From assembly GCA_910587715.1 (NCBI GenBank), contig CAJUMV010000001.1:62001-126000 (forward strand): DNA of 64,000 bases, given 5' to 3'. Positions 51,389 through 59,975 of the stretch are shown in pieces. Within the stretch, counting starts at the first letter, position 1. Every line of letters starts with the position of its first letter. The notes beneath the pieces were generated by a model. The model made no database searches. It saw nothing but the letters and a program-made list of their open reading frames with translations, and was not told the origin of the DNA. The stretch comes from an uncultured Lachnospiraceae bacterium. GTDB lineage: Bacteria > Bacillota > Clostridia > Lachnospirales > Lachnospiraceae. The position numbers were made by a program, and so were the translations under genes.

Positions 51389-52468
51389 ATGGAAATTTTA
51401 AAGCAATATCGACCACCCAAATTGCATGAGGACAAACAGACGGAGTTGATTTCCGTGATTGTTGCCGCCTATAATATAGAGGATTATATTGAGAGAGGCA
51501 TCCGCTCCATTTGTGAACAGACTTACCGCAATCTGGAAATTATCGCAGTGGATGACGGCTCGGTGGATGCCACCGGGCGGATTCTGGATGAGCTTGCCGA
51601 AAGTGACGAGCGCATACGGGTTATCCATGAGGAGAACGGCGGTCTTGCCCATGCGAGGAATACGGGGATTGGGATGGCACGGGGAAACTATATCGGCTTT
51701 GTGGACGGGGACGACTGGATTGACTCCGATATGTATGAGAAGCTGTTTTCCGCTTTGCAGGATAAACGAGCGGATTTGGCGGTATGCCGTTACCGACAGA
51801 TTTCCCGCACGCGCACGCTGGATGGCTCGGTGGACAGGGCAGTTCTCTTTGAAGGGCAGGAAGCGCTTCAGGTTTATGTGGAGGAGCGGGAGGAATTTTC
51901 GATTCAGAATGCGGCGTGGAACAAGCTCTACCGAAGGGAACTGCTTATCGGAAACATGTTCCCTGAGGGACGCTGGTACGAAGATATTGTGTTCGCGACA
52001 GAAGCGCTGGCGCGGGCGGGACGTTGCATTTACCTTGACATTGCCATGTATAACTATATAATAGACAGAGAGGACAGCATTATGAACTGCCGGATTAATT
52101 CCCGTACTTTTACGGACCAGATTCCGGCATACTATGAAAAGACGGAGCTGTTACAGACTCTCGGCAGAGAGGATCTTGCGCTGACGCACGACTATTTCTT
52201 TTATAAAAGGCTGCTGTTATTTTATTGGGAGCTTTCCAAGGTGGAGGACGGAGAGACTTACATGCTGAGACTGCAGGAGATTCTTTTGAAGGACAGAAAG
52301 CGTGCGGAGGAGGCGTTCCTATCACCTATAGCGGATGCGAGGGACCGTAAGAAGCTGAAGCTCTTTTATCGTTCGCCCCATGCCTACTGTAAAAAGCTGC
52401 GGTGGGATGAGCAGGTGGTGATTCCCTGTAAGGTGAAGGTGAAGCGGATTCTTGGTATGAATAAATAA
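51389..52468 (+). CDS. Glycosyltransferase family 2
   Basis: About 359 residues from the ATG at 51389 (AAGGAAAGGCAGGA upstream); a TTG at 51338 in the same frame would add 17 charged residues. The GT-A domain has ELISVIVAAYNIEDYIERGIRSI, DDGSVDATG, and the metal-binding FVDGDDWIDSD, followed by NAAWNKLYRRELL and WYEDIVF, typical for capsule-type GT2 enzymes. The 220 bp upstream contains no gene and only AT-rich sequence. Acceptor and sugar are unknown. Confidence 0.9.
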   Translation: MEILKQYRPPKLHEDKQTELISVIVAAYNIEDYIERGIRSICEQTYRNLEIIAVDDGSVDATGRILDELAESDERIRVIHEENGGLAHARNTGIGMARGNYIGFVDGDDWIDSDMYEKLFSALQDKRADLAVCRYRQISRTRTLDGSVDRAVLFEGQEALQVYVEEREEFSIQNAAWNKLYRRELLIGNMFPEGRWYEDIVFATEALARAGRCIYLDIAMYNYIIDREDSIMNCRINSRTFTDQIPAYYEKTELLQTLGREDLALTHDYFFYKRLLLFYWELSKVEDGETYMLRLQEILLKDRKRAEEAFLSPIADARDRKKLKLFYRSPHAYCKKLRWDEQVVIPCKVKVKRILGMNK

Positions 52469-52482
52469 CGTGCGTTCTTAAA

Positions 52483-53547
52483 ATGGATGAAAAGATGGTA
52501 ATCATACAACTTGCGGGCGGCTTGGGCAACCAGATGTTCCAGTACGCCCTTTATTTGCAACTGAAAGCTCTCGGCAGAGAGGTCAAGATTGATGATGTGT
52601 CGGGATTCGCGCAGGACCCGCAGCGAATGCCTGCCCTTTCGCCCTTTGGAATCACTTATGAGCGACCGACGAAGGAGGAACTGATTCAGATGCTCGACTC
52701 CTCCATGCTGCCGTGGAGCCGGGTGCGGCGGAAACTTTTCGGCAGGCACAAAAAGTCTTATTTTGAAGAAGGTAAGCTTTTTATTCCGGAAGTACTGACG
52801 TGGGACGACATTTATCTGGAGGGCTACTGGCAGACGGAGAAGTATTTTCAGGCTGTGGAGAAGCAGGTGCGGGAAGCCTACGATACGGATAAGCTGGTTG
52901 CGTATCTGGAACAGGCGGGGTGCCTGCGCGGCGGGAGTGACAATACAAGGCAGGCGGAAAGAGGAAAAAGCGGACGTGACGGCGACGCTCGGGGAAAAGA
53001 AACGGCGGAGCAGTATATGCGAGAAATGGATAACGGGTGTTCTGTAAGTGTCCATGTCCGCAGGGGAGATTATCTCACCCCCGAAAACCAAAAGCTGTAC
53101 GGCGGTATCTGTACGGATGCCTATTATATAGAAGGAATGCGTCAGATGCGGGAACGATTTCCGGGATGCCGGTTTTTCCTTTTTACCAATGACAGGGAGT
53201 GGGCAAGGCGGCAGTCTGGGCAGAATGCAGATGGAAAGCGGCAGACGGCGAAAGAGCGGGGCAGAGGTGAGGAACGCTCAGACTGTGCGGAGAATGCGTT
53301 TGCCGGGGCGGATATTACCTGGGTTGATTTGTCAGGGGCTGCGGATAACGATTATATGGAGTTTATTCTGATGAGCCGCTGTAAACATCATATTCTCGCC
53401 AACAGCAGCTTTAGCTGGTGGGCATCCTATTTGAATAAAAATCCGGAAAAGACGGTCCTCGCGCCGCAGCGCTGGCTGAACGGGGTGGATAACCGCGACT
53501 TTTACCGGGCGGATATGCATAAGGTTACGCTTCCGCAGGAACCATGA
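52483..53547 (+). CDS. GT11 alpha-1,2-fucosyltransferase-like
   Basis: 354 residues. GT11 start motif is QLAGGLGNQMFQYALYLQL, and the GDP-fucose motif HVRRGDYL begins at residue 191; further conserved parts are FFLFTND and HHILANSSFSWWASYLN. Two strongly hydrophilic stretches rich in Arg, Lys, Gln and Glu (around residues 150-180 and 240-270) interrupt the otherwise standard fold and look like loop insertions. The ATG at 52495 is an alternative start. The enzyme should add fucose to a galactose-type residue. No GDP-fucose synthesis genes are in the window. Confidence 0.88.
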   Translation: MDEKMVIIQLAGGLGNQMFQYALYLQLKALGREVKIDDVSGFAQDPQRMPALSPFGITYERPTKEELIQMLDSSMLPWSRVRRKLFGRHKKSYFEEGKLFIPEVLTWDDIYLEGYWQTEKYFQAVEKQVREAYDTDKLVAYLEQAGCLRGGSDNTRQAERGKSGRDGDARGKETAEQYMREMDNGCSVSVHVRRGDYLTPENQKLYGGICTDAYYIEGMRQMRERFPGCRFFLFTNDREWARRQSGQNADGKRQTAKERGRGEERSDCAENAFAGADITWVDLSGAADNDYMEFILMSRCKHHILANSSFSWWASYLNKNPEKTVLAPQRWLNGVDNRDFYRADMHKVTLPQEP

Positions 53548-53611
53548 GTGCTGCAATGTGGCTGTGGCTTTGGCGTAATCCGTCACAGCATTTGAGAGGA
53601 ACATATATAAT

Positions 53612-55396
53612 ATGAAGAAACAGAAACAGGCACAGGTGGGTCTGCTGCAAAAAATCGCATACCTTTTTGACCGAAAACAGCGCTGGCAGCTTGGCGGTCT
53701 CGCCATCCTTATTTTGATTGGCGGTATTTTGGAGACGCTGGGCGTTTCTATGATGCTCCCTGTGGCGGAGGCGGTCATGTCGCCGGATAAAGTGATGGAG
53801 AACGAGCTGGTGGGAAAGGTCGCGGCGTTTCTGGGAATCACTTCTTCGAGAAGCCTGATTGTTTGGATGCTGGGCGCGCTGATTGCCATTTTTATTTTTA
53901 AAAATGCGTATCTTCTGCTTCTGACTTTTGTGCAGAATACGTTTGTGACGAGAAACAGGAACCGGATGATAAGTCGTGTGATGCGGGAGTTTTTAAACCG
54001 TCCCTATGAGGACTATCTGGGAGCGGACATTCCCACGGTGTTCCGGCTGACGGACAGTGATATTCCCAATGCGTTCCAGCTGGTGCTTGTATTAATCCAG
54101 ATGACGACGGAGATAGTGGTTGCGGTGTCAATCTGTATCGTACTGATGTGGATGAGTCCGCTGATTTCTATCGGCTGCGGCGTGCTGTTCCTTGGCATGA
54201 CGCTGATGATCACGAAGGTGTTAAAGCCCCGGCTGAATGCCATTGGGCGTAAAAATCAGGCGATCCAATCACGGATTGCCAAGTGGAGAATCCAGTCTAT
54301 CTATGGTTTAAAGGATGTGAAGGTGCTGCACAGGGAAGAATTTTTTGTGCGCAATTATTATGAGAGCGGCGCGGTCGGCGCCAATGTGGCGAGAAACTAT
54401 GCGGTGATGAACAATACGCCAAGGCTTTTGATTGAGACAGTCTTTATCGCGGCAATGCTGTCCTTTATTCTTGTCTATCTGCTGGAGGACGGCGACATTA
54501 CGGTACTGATGCCCCAGCTGATGGCTTTTGCGGCGGCGGCGATTCGTGTGATGCCGGCTACGAACCGTATCAATACGTATCTGTCGGAAATTGCTTACGC
54601 GCAGCCCTGCCTGGATTATTTGTACGAGAACCTGACTGAGAATATGAAGCAGGACGTGAACGGCAGCGTGACAGGGCTTACGGGAGAGACGGAGGAAGAA
54701 AAGACAGCGCTTGCGTTAACCGATAAGATTGTGCTGGACCACATCAGCTATACTTACCCGAACACGGACAAGCCAATCTTCACGGACGCCCACATGGAAG
54801 TCAGAAAGGGGCAGTCGGTGGGCATTATGGGACCGTCGGGTGCAGGCAAATCGACCATTGTGGATATTCTGCTGGGGCTTTTGCATGTGCAGGCGGGGAC
54901 GATTACCTGCGACGGCAGGGATATCTTTGAAAACTATCCTTCGTGGCTTTCCAAAATCGGGTATATTCCGCAGTCCATTTATCTGATTGACGAATCCATC
55001 CGGGACAACATCGCCTTTGGCATCGACGCGGACAAGATTGACGATAAGCGAATCTGGGAGGTGCTGGAGGAAGCGCAGCTTAAGAGCTTTGTGGAGGAGC
55101 TGCCGGACGGCTTGGAGACAACAATAGGTGACAGGGGTGTCAGAATTTCCGGCGGACAAAGGCAGCGGCTGGGAATCGCCAGAGCGCTTTACCATAATCC
55201 CGAGATTCTGGTCTTTGACGAGGCAACCTCCGCGCTGGACGGGGATACCGAGACGGCGGTGATGGAAGCCATTAACAGCTTCCACGGCAAAAAGACGATG
55301 GTGATTATCGCCCACCGTCTGAATACCATTGCCAAATGTGATGTGATTTATAAGGTAGAAAATGAAAAGATTACGCAGACAAGTCTGGAGGGGTAA
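53612..55396 (+). CDS. ABC transporter, fused permease and ATPase, lipid-linked glycan flippase-like (PglK type)
   Basis: 594 residues. Six membrane segments in the first 330 residues are followed by an ATPase domain: Walker A GPSGAGKST near residue 407, Q-loop GYIPQSIYLID, signature ISGGQRQRLGIARAL, Walker B ILVFDEATSALD and switch IIAHRL. The half-transporter layout and context match PglK-like flippases that move undecaprenyl-diphosphate oligosaccharides across the membrane. No Wzx gene was seen, so this may be the main flippase of the locus. It is flanked by two GT11-like genes; the second begins at the base after the stop codon. Confidence 0.9.
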   Translation: MKKQKQAQVGLLQKIAYLFDRKQRWQLGGLAILILIGGILETLGVSMMLPVAEAVMSPDKVMENELVGKVAAFLGITSSRSLIVWMLGALIAIFIFKNAYLLLLTFVQNTFVTRNRNRMISRVMREFLNRPYEDYLGADIPTVFRLTDSDIPNAFQLVLVLIQMTTEIVVAVSICIVLMWMSPLISIGCGVLFLGMTLMITKVLKPRLNAIGRKNQAIQSRIAKWRIQSIYGLKDVKVLHREEFFVRNYYESGAVGANVARNYAVMNNTPRLLIETVFIAAMLSFILVYLLEDGDITVLMPQLMAFAAAAIRVMPATNRINTYLSEIAYAQPCLDYLYENLTENMKQDVNGSVTGLTGETEEEKTALALTDKIVLDHISYTYPNTDKPIFTDAHMEVRKGQSVGIMGPSGAGKSTIVDILLGLLHVQAGTITCDGRDIFENYPSWLSKIGYIPQSIYLIDESIRDNIAFGIDADKIDDKRIWEVLEEAQLKSFVEELPDGLETTIGDRGVRISGGQRQRLGIARALYHNPEILVFDEATSALDGDTETAVMEAINSFHGKKTMVIIAHRLNTIAKCDVIYKVENEKITQTSLEG

Positions 55397-56422
55397 ATGT
55401 TAGGAATTGAGACACAGGAAGGCTTCGGGTTGGGGAATCAGCTTTTTTTCTATGTGACGGCAAGATGTATCGCGCAGGACAAAGGATATCAGTTCAGCGT
55501 GCTTGACCCGGAGCACTTTGCCAACAATATGCATAGCGACTGCGGACTCTATTTTATGGACTTGGACATGGGAGTCCCTTCGAAAAAGGAGGATTACCAA
55601 AAGACTTATCATGAGAAGGAAACGCGGCTTTTTGCGGGAAATTCCAAACATGATCTGACTCACGGCGTCTATGTGACGGATGCGGACAAGCAGCTTTTCG
55701 AAGTGGAGGACGGCACGCTTCTTTACGGCAATCTGCAGGCGGAGGCATATTTTATTTCTCATAAAGAAGAGATTAAAAAATGGCTGAAAGTGAAGCCGGA
55801 GTATGACTGTAAGGAGTACAGCCGGGACAATCTCTGTATTCTGCATCTTCGCTGCAGCGACTATATGGGCTCACCGGAGCTTTATCTGCGCAAACGCTAC
55901 TGGATACAGGGGATGCGGCAGATGCGGAAGCTCAATCTGGATATGCAGTTTATGATTATTACGAATGATGTGCGGGAGGCAAACAAGTTCCTGCCCGGCA
56001 TTCCGGCTTACAATTTTGATTTGGCAACGGATTATTCTATTTTAAAAAACGCACGTTATTTATTGCTCGCAAACTCGTCGTTTGCTTACTTTCCTGCCTT
56101 TACCAGCGATACGGTGAAGTACATTCTGGCGCCAAAGTACTGGGCGAGACATAATGTGTCTGACGGCTACTGGGCTTCGGAGCAGAACATTTACGAGGGC
56201 TGGCATTATATGGACCGGAAGGGGCGGGTGTTTACGGATAAAGAGTGCAGGGAAGAGCTGGCGGCATATAAAAAGCGCTCGAAGAAGTATGCGGAAGTAA
56301 ATAAAAAGCCTGTGGGCGTAAGACTGCAGATGATGAAACTGCGCGCGTGGTATCTTTATAAGAAGGCGTATCTTGGAAAAATTGGCAGAGGTGTGATGCG
56401 GCGGGTGAAGAAACTGCTGTGA
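55397..56422 (+). CDS. GT11-like (alpha-1,2-fucosyltransferase-related) glycosyltransferase
   Basis: 341 residues, ATG immediately after the flippase stop with GGAGGGG as RBS inside the upstream gene. GFGLGNQLFFYVTARCIA matches the GT11 start, and ANSSFAYFPAFTSDTVKYILAPKYWA the C-terminal block. The usual HxRRGDY motif is altered to HLRCSDY at residue 150: the second Arg is Cys and Gly is Ser. The C terminus is basic. It may use a different donor or be a distant GT11 member. Paired with the standard GT11 enzyme at 52483. Confidence 0.8.
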   Translation: MLGIETQEGFGLGNQLFFYVTARCIAQDKGYQFSVLDPEHFANNMHSDCGLYFMDLDMGVPSKKEDYQKTYHEKETRLFAGNSKHDLTHGVYVTDADKQLFEVEDGTLLYGNLQAEAYFISHKEEIKKWLKVKPEYDCKEYSRDNLCILHLRCSDYMGSPELYLRKRYWIQGMRQMRKLNLDMQFMIITNDVREANKFLPGIPAYNFDLATDYSILKNARYLLLANSSFAYFPAFTSDTVKYILAPKYWARHNVSDGYWASEQNIYEGWHYMDRKGRVFTDKECREELAAYKKRSKKYAEVNKKPVGVRLQMMKLRAWYLYKKAYLGKIGRGVMRRVKKLL

Positions 56423-56470
56423 ACCGAACGGGAGCAGATAGGGAGTAATCAGAGAAAAAGGCGGATTTGC

Positions 56471-58036
56471 ATGAAGGTTTGGGAAAAAGTTGAAAATTTC
56501 TTGAGCGGCAGACGGGCAGTCATTTTGGCGGCAGGGCTTTTGCTTTTGTCGTTTGTTCCCCTGCTTTGGCTGGGAAAATATAATGTGATGTGCATCGACG
56601 ACTACGATTACGGCAGGCGGGTGCATGACGTCTTTCTGGAGACGGGCTCTTTCGCGGCTTCCGTGCAGGAGGCGTGGCGGCAGAACATGGATTTTTATCA
56701 GGACTGGCAGGGAACTTATATATCCTGCTTCCTGATGGGCATGTGTCCTATGAATTTTAACTATCATATCGCGTGGGTGGTTCCGATTCTGACGATTGGC
56801 ATGTTTGCCACCTCTTCCTTTGTGCTGGGACGGCATATTCTGGTTCGGTGGCTCGGCTGTGAAAAGGAGGGTGCATCCCTCTGTATGCTGCTCTTGCTGT
56901 TCGTGTTTTATCAGGTGATGGAAGCGCCTTTCGAGGGAATTTACTGGTATAACGGCTCTACCCACTATGTGCTGATGCAGTCCATATGGTTTTTTCTGCT
57001 GACGCTTATTTCGGGGAGTCTTTGGGCGGAGAAAAAAGCGCGGGCGTGTGTGTGCTGTGCGGCGGCAGCAGTCCTTTCTGTGATTGTGGGCGGTGGCAAT
57101 CTGGTGACTGGTCTGCAGGCGGAGGTGCTGATGGTGTTTCTCGTCTGTTATGCTTTTTTTCAGAAAAAGGATAGAATAGCATATGTTATTGTTCCGCTTG
57201 TGACAGGAAGCGCCGGATTTCTGGTAAATGTTCTTGCACCGGGCAACGGCAAACGGGGAAGCATCGATATGGATGAGGGATATTCCGCTGTGAAGGCGAT
57301 CGCCTTGTCCTTTTACAATACGGCAGTGTTTGCAATCCGCTGGACGCCGGTATTTGTGGTGCTCTTGTGGCTTTTGCTTCTGCCAATTTTGTGGAAACGG
57401 ATGAAAACATCCGGAAAAGACTTTTCCCATCCTGTCCTCGTGACGGCGGGGGCGTACTGTGTGATTTCGGCTATGTTTACGCCGACTCTTTATGCGGTAG
57501 GTATGACGGGGCTTTCCCGGGTGGATAATATCATTCAGATGACTTATTATCTGGCAGTGTTATTGGTCACGGCTTACTGGCTGGGATATTTTTCCCACAG
57601 GACAGAGCGGGTCGGCGCTGTGGCTGGAAGCAAGGCGGCGCAGGGCGGCGATTTCGGAAATGGCGCGGCTGCGGCGTTTGGCGTGTTTCTGGAAAGGGCG
57701 GGCGGTCGGATGACGGCGGTCTGTCTGATTCTGCTTCTGGCAGTCTGGGTGCTTACGGCGGATAAGAACACTTACACGAGCATTTCTGCCCTGCGTTCCG
57801 TGGCAAAAGGGGAAGCGCAGACTTTTTATCAGGAATCGATGGCGCGCTACGCGCTTTATACGGACGATAGCGTTGCAGAGGTGGAAGTGGCGCCCTACAG
57901 CGCAAGACCGGCGCTCTTTGATTTTACGGACTTGAGCGAGGATGAGGGCAACTGGATGAATCTGGCGGTTGCACGGTACTATCATAAAGACAATGTAAGA
58001 AACGCGAAAAGTACTTCTAAAGACGCCCTGCCATAG
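56471..58036 (+). CDS. DUF6056-like polytopic membrane protein, second paralogue
   Basis: 521 residues with about eleven hydrophobic segments. CIDDYDYGRRVHD and DWQGTYISCF in the first outer loop, FEGIYWYNGSTHYVL, and NVLAPGNGKRGS match the protein at 31810. The shared C-terminal block ends WMNLAVARYYHKDNVR; in the paralogue only three more residues follow. Here the final residues (NAKSTSKDALP) and stop codon are encoded by the intergenic repeat element at 58002, as if it had inserted at the gene end. GT-C-like glycan transfer outside the membrane is a plausible role. Confidence 0.8.
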   Translation: MKVWEKVENFLSGRRAVILAAGLLLLSFVPLLWLGKYNVMCIDDYDYGRRVHDVFLETGSFAASVQEAWRQNMDFYQDWQGTYISCFLMGMCPMNFNYHIAWVVPILTIGMFATSSFVLGRHILVRWLGCEKEGASLCMLLLLFVFYQVMEAPFEGIYWYNGSTHYVLMQSIWFFLLTLISGSLWAEKKARACVCCAAAAVLSVIVGGGNLVTGLQAEVLMVFLVCYAFFQKKDRIAYVIVPLVTGSAGFLVNVLAPGNGKRGSIDMDEGYSAVKAIALSFYNTAVFAIRWTPVFVVLLWLLLLPILWKRMKTSGKDFSHPVLVTAGAYCVISAMFTPTLYAVGMTGLSRVDNIIQMTYYLAVLLVTAYWLGYFSHRTERVGAVAGSKAAQGGDFGNGAAAAFGVFLERAGGRMTAVCLILLLAVWVLTADKNTYTSISALRSVAKGEAQTFYQESMARYALYTDDSVAEVEVAPYSARPALFDFTDLSEDEGNWMNLAVARYYHKDNVRNAKSTSKDALP

Positions 58037-58117
58037 GACAGAGGCACAAAGTCAGCAAAGCTGACTTGGAAGTACTATGTTTCGCGTGAGAGAATGCCCA
58101 AAGAACAGGCATTCTCT
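58002..58117 (+). repeat. Modular intergenic stem-loop element, copy B (complete form)
   Basis: Outer stems ACGCGAAA/TTTCGCGT and AGTACTTC/GAAGTACT with an unpaired ATG on the 3' side only. Between them lie a first inner hairpin, GCC-CTG-CC around ATA with two bulged A residues (58025-58045), and a second, AAGTCAG/CTGACTT. A separate downstream hairpin AGAGAATGCC/GGCATTCTCT spans 58089-58117, like that of copy A. The stop codon of the DUF6056 gene falls in the ATAG of the first inner hairpin. Confidence 0.85.
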
Positions 58118-58140
58118 GAGTTGGTTGAGAGGAAAATGCG

Positions 58141-58902
58141 ATGAATCAAGCTGCGGAAAGAAAATTAAAGCTCCCGAATGTGACGCTGGCGGCGATGACC
58201 AGTGTGAACGTGTATGAGACAATTCGTGCGCTGGAATACAGTATGCGGGGAATCGACTTTGGCGATGTGGTGCTGATTACCCACAGAAAACCGCTCTCCC
58301 TGCCAAAAAGCATTCGATTTTCCTATACCTCAAAACTGGATGATATCGATAAATTTAATTATAAAATGGTGTACGAATTGGGAGAGCACATCAAAACGGA
58401 GTATGCGCTGATCGTACATGCGGACGGTTTCGTAGTGCATCCCGAGAGTTGGCAGGATGCGTTTCTGGATTATGATTATATCGGTTCCCCCTGGCCGCTG
58501 CCGCAGAATGATTACTCTTACCGGGACGCCAAGGGCGAGATTGTCCGGGTGGGAAACAGTGTGTCGATCCGCAGCAAACGGCTTATGGATTACCCCGCGC
58601 GGGCAGGGCTTAAGTGGGAAAAGATTGAGGAAGAGGATGAGTATAACGAGGATATTTTTCTCTGCTGCAAATACCGTAATGTGCTCGAGGACGCGGGGAT
58701 GCGCTTTGCACCCATTGAGGTAGCGAAGTATTTCGGGCACGAGCACATGATTCCCGAGATCATGGATGTGGAGAAGCCTTTTCTTTTTCATAAGTGGCGC
58801 GGCAGAAACGCGCAGTACCCGCAGTTTAAGAATCCGTGGAAGGTCAGATGGCAGAGGTGTAAGGATTTGGTTAGACCATTCCTATTCTGGAGAAAAAAGT
58901 GA
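58141..58902 (+). CDS. DUF5672 family protein, glycosyltransferase-like
   Basis: 253 residues, RBS GAGAGGAAAA. Recognised by NVTLAAMTSVNVYETIRALEYS, the acidic ALIVHADGFVVHPESW, YDYIGSPWPLP and the late FLFHKWRG block. The family occurs in capsule and exopolysaccharide loci and has a GT-A-like acidic pattern (HADG), but its activity is not established. It lies between two repeat elements: copy B upstream, and copy C beginning five bases before its stop. Confidence 0.85.
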   Translation: MNQAAERKLKLPNVTLAAMTSVNVYETIRALEYSMRGIDFGDVVLITHRKPLSLPKSIRFSYTSKLDDIDKFNYKMVYELGEHIKTEYALIVHADGFVVHPESWQDAFLDYDYIGSPWPLPQNDYSYRDAKGEIVRVGNSVSIRSKRLMDYPARAGLKWEKIEEEDEYNEDIFLCCKYRNVLEDAGMRFAPIEVAKYFGHEHMIPEIMDVEKPFLFHKWRGRNAQYPQFKNPWKVRWQRCKDLVRPFLFWRKK

Positions 58903-58964
58903 GAAGTGCTTCTAAAGACGTCCCGCCATAGGACGGAGACGCCAAGAAGCACTAAGTCTCACTT
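58897..58964 (+). repeat. Modular intergenic stem-loop element, copy C
   Basis: Outer stems AAGTGAGA/TCTCACTT and AGTGCTTCT/AGAAGCACT with an unpaired AAG on the 3' side, as in copy A. The inner hairpin is GTC-CCG-CC around ATA with two bulged A residues (58920-58940), the same fold as in copy B but with exchanged base pairs (GCC/GGC to GTC/GAC; CTG/CAG to CCG/CGG). The downstream AGAGAATG hairpin is absent. The DUF5672 stop codon lies in the left arm. Confidence 0.85.
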
Positions 58965-58983
58965 GGAAAGGAAAAAATAACAC

Positions 58984-59925
58984 ATGATATATGACTGCGT
59001 CCCTTTTTTTAATGAACTGGATATTTTGAAGCTCAGAATGCAGATTATGGCGCCTTATGTGGATTTTTTTGTGATTGAGGAGGCTTCGGTCACGTTTTCG
59101 GGGGAGCCGAAGCGGATGATTTTTGCGGAAAACAGGCAGCTTTTTGCGGAGTTTGAGGAGAAGATACGCTATGTGGCGGTGGAAAACTCGCCCATGGAGG
59201 GGGTTACCACCCATGAGCGGGATAAATTCCAGAAGAATCAGCTGATCCGGGGGCTTTTCGACTGTAAGCCGGAGGATATCATTATTTTCAGTGATGTGGA
59301 CGAAATCCCGAATCCGGAGACGCTGGTACGTCTGCTCGAAGGGTTTGAGTCCGGGAAAGTGTATCATCTGGCGCAGCGGATGTTTTACTGCTTTTTAAAT
59401 ATGGAAGAGATATCGGGAAATCTTTTGTCTATCACGGGGGAATTTCCAGGCGTGGCGAGAAGACAGTGGCTCGGCACGAAGGTTTGCAGCTTTTCGGAGC
59501 TGCCCAAGGAAGGCATTGTATATTTGCGGGAGGTGCCGCCGGAAGACAGGCGCAGCGTGCGCATTGCGGACGGGGGCTGGCATTTCGGCTATATGGGCGG
59601 CGACGGCGAGCGGGATGTGGCGAAGCGCATCGGCGTGAAGGTGCAGGCGGCGGCACATTCGGAATACAATACCAAACGTTATTTAAATGAGGCGGTGGAC
59701 AGGCTGCTCTGCGGCGAGGATATTTTCGACAGAGACGCGAAGTTTGTGCGGGTGGAGATTGACGAGAGCTTTCCGGCGTATCTGCGGGAGCACAAGGAGG
59801 AGTACGATTTTCTGACTGCTCCCAAAATCAGTCCGGCGGGAATTTTCTGTAAGAGGACGAAGCTGGCGGGAAAGCAGTTTTTGCGCAGGATACACGGCGC
59901 GGCGACGCGGATTTTGCACAGATAA
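58984..59925 (+). CDS. Glycosyltransferase family 17
   Basis: 313 residues. GT17 signatures are MIYDCVPFFNELDILKLRM, FVIEEASVTFSG, FQKNQLIRGL, the metal-site IIFSDVDEIPNPETL, and ADGGWHFGYMGG. In eukaryotes the family adds bisecting GlcNAc; bacterial members sit in capsule loci with unknown sugars. RBS GGAAAGGA overlaps the right end of repeat copy C. The C terminus is basic. A short stem-loop (GAAGCG/CGCTTC, 59930-59960) follows the stop. Confidence 0.92.
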   Translation: MIYDCVPFFNELDILKLRMQIMAPYVDFFVIEEASVTFSGEPKRMIFAENRQLFAEFEEKIRYVAVENSPMEGVTTHERDKFQKNQLIRGLFDCKPEDIIIFSDVDEIPNPETLVRLLEGFESGKVYHLAQRMFYCFLNMEEISGNLLSITGEFPGVARRQWLGTKVCSFSELPKEGIVYLREVPPEDRRSVRIADGGWHFGYMGGDGERDVAKRIGVKVQAAAHSEYNTKRYLNEAVDRLLCGEDIFDRDAKFVRVEIDESFPAYLREHKEEYDFLTAPKISPAGIFCKRTKLAGKQFLRRIHGAATRILHR

Positions 59926-59929
59926 AACG

Positions 59930-59960
59930 GAAGCGCTGCGGCTTCAGCGTAAAACGCTTC
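59930..59960 (+). repeat. Short stem-loop after the GT17 gene
   Basis: GAAGCG/CGCTTC with inner CTG/CAG and unpaired bases mainly on the 3' side. It begins 4 bases after the stop codon. It may be a diverged minimal member of the intergenic element family, but the match is weak and no T-run is present. Confidence 0.3.
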
Positions 59961-59975
59961 GGAATGGAAGGAACT

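Noticed and set aside
56060..57430. Antisense reading frame of 456 codons
   Set aside because: It overlaps the GT11-like and DUF6056 genes, shows no recognisable domain and has low-complexity shadow composition.
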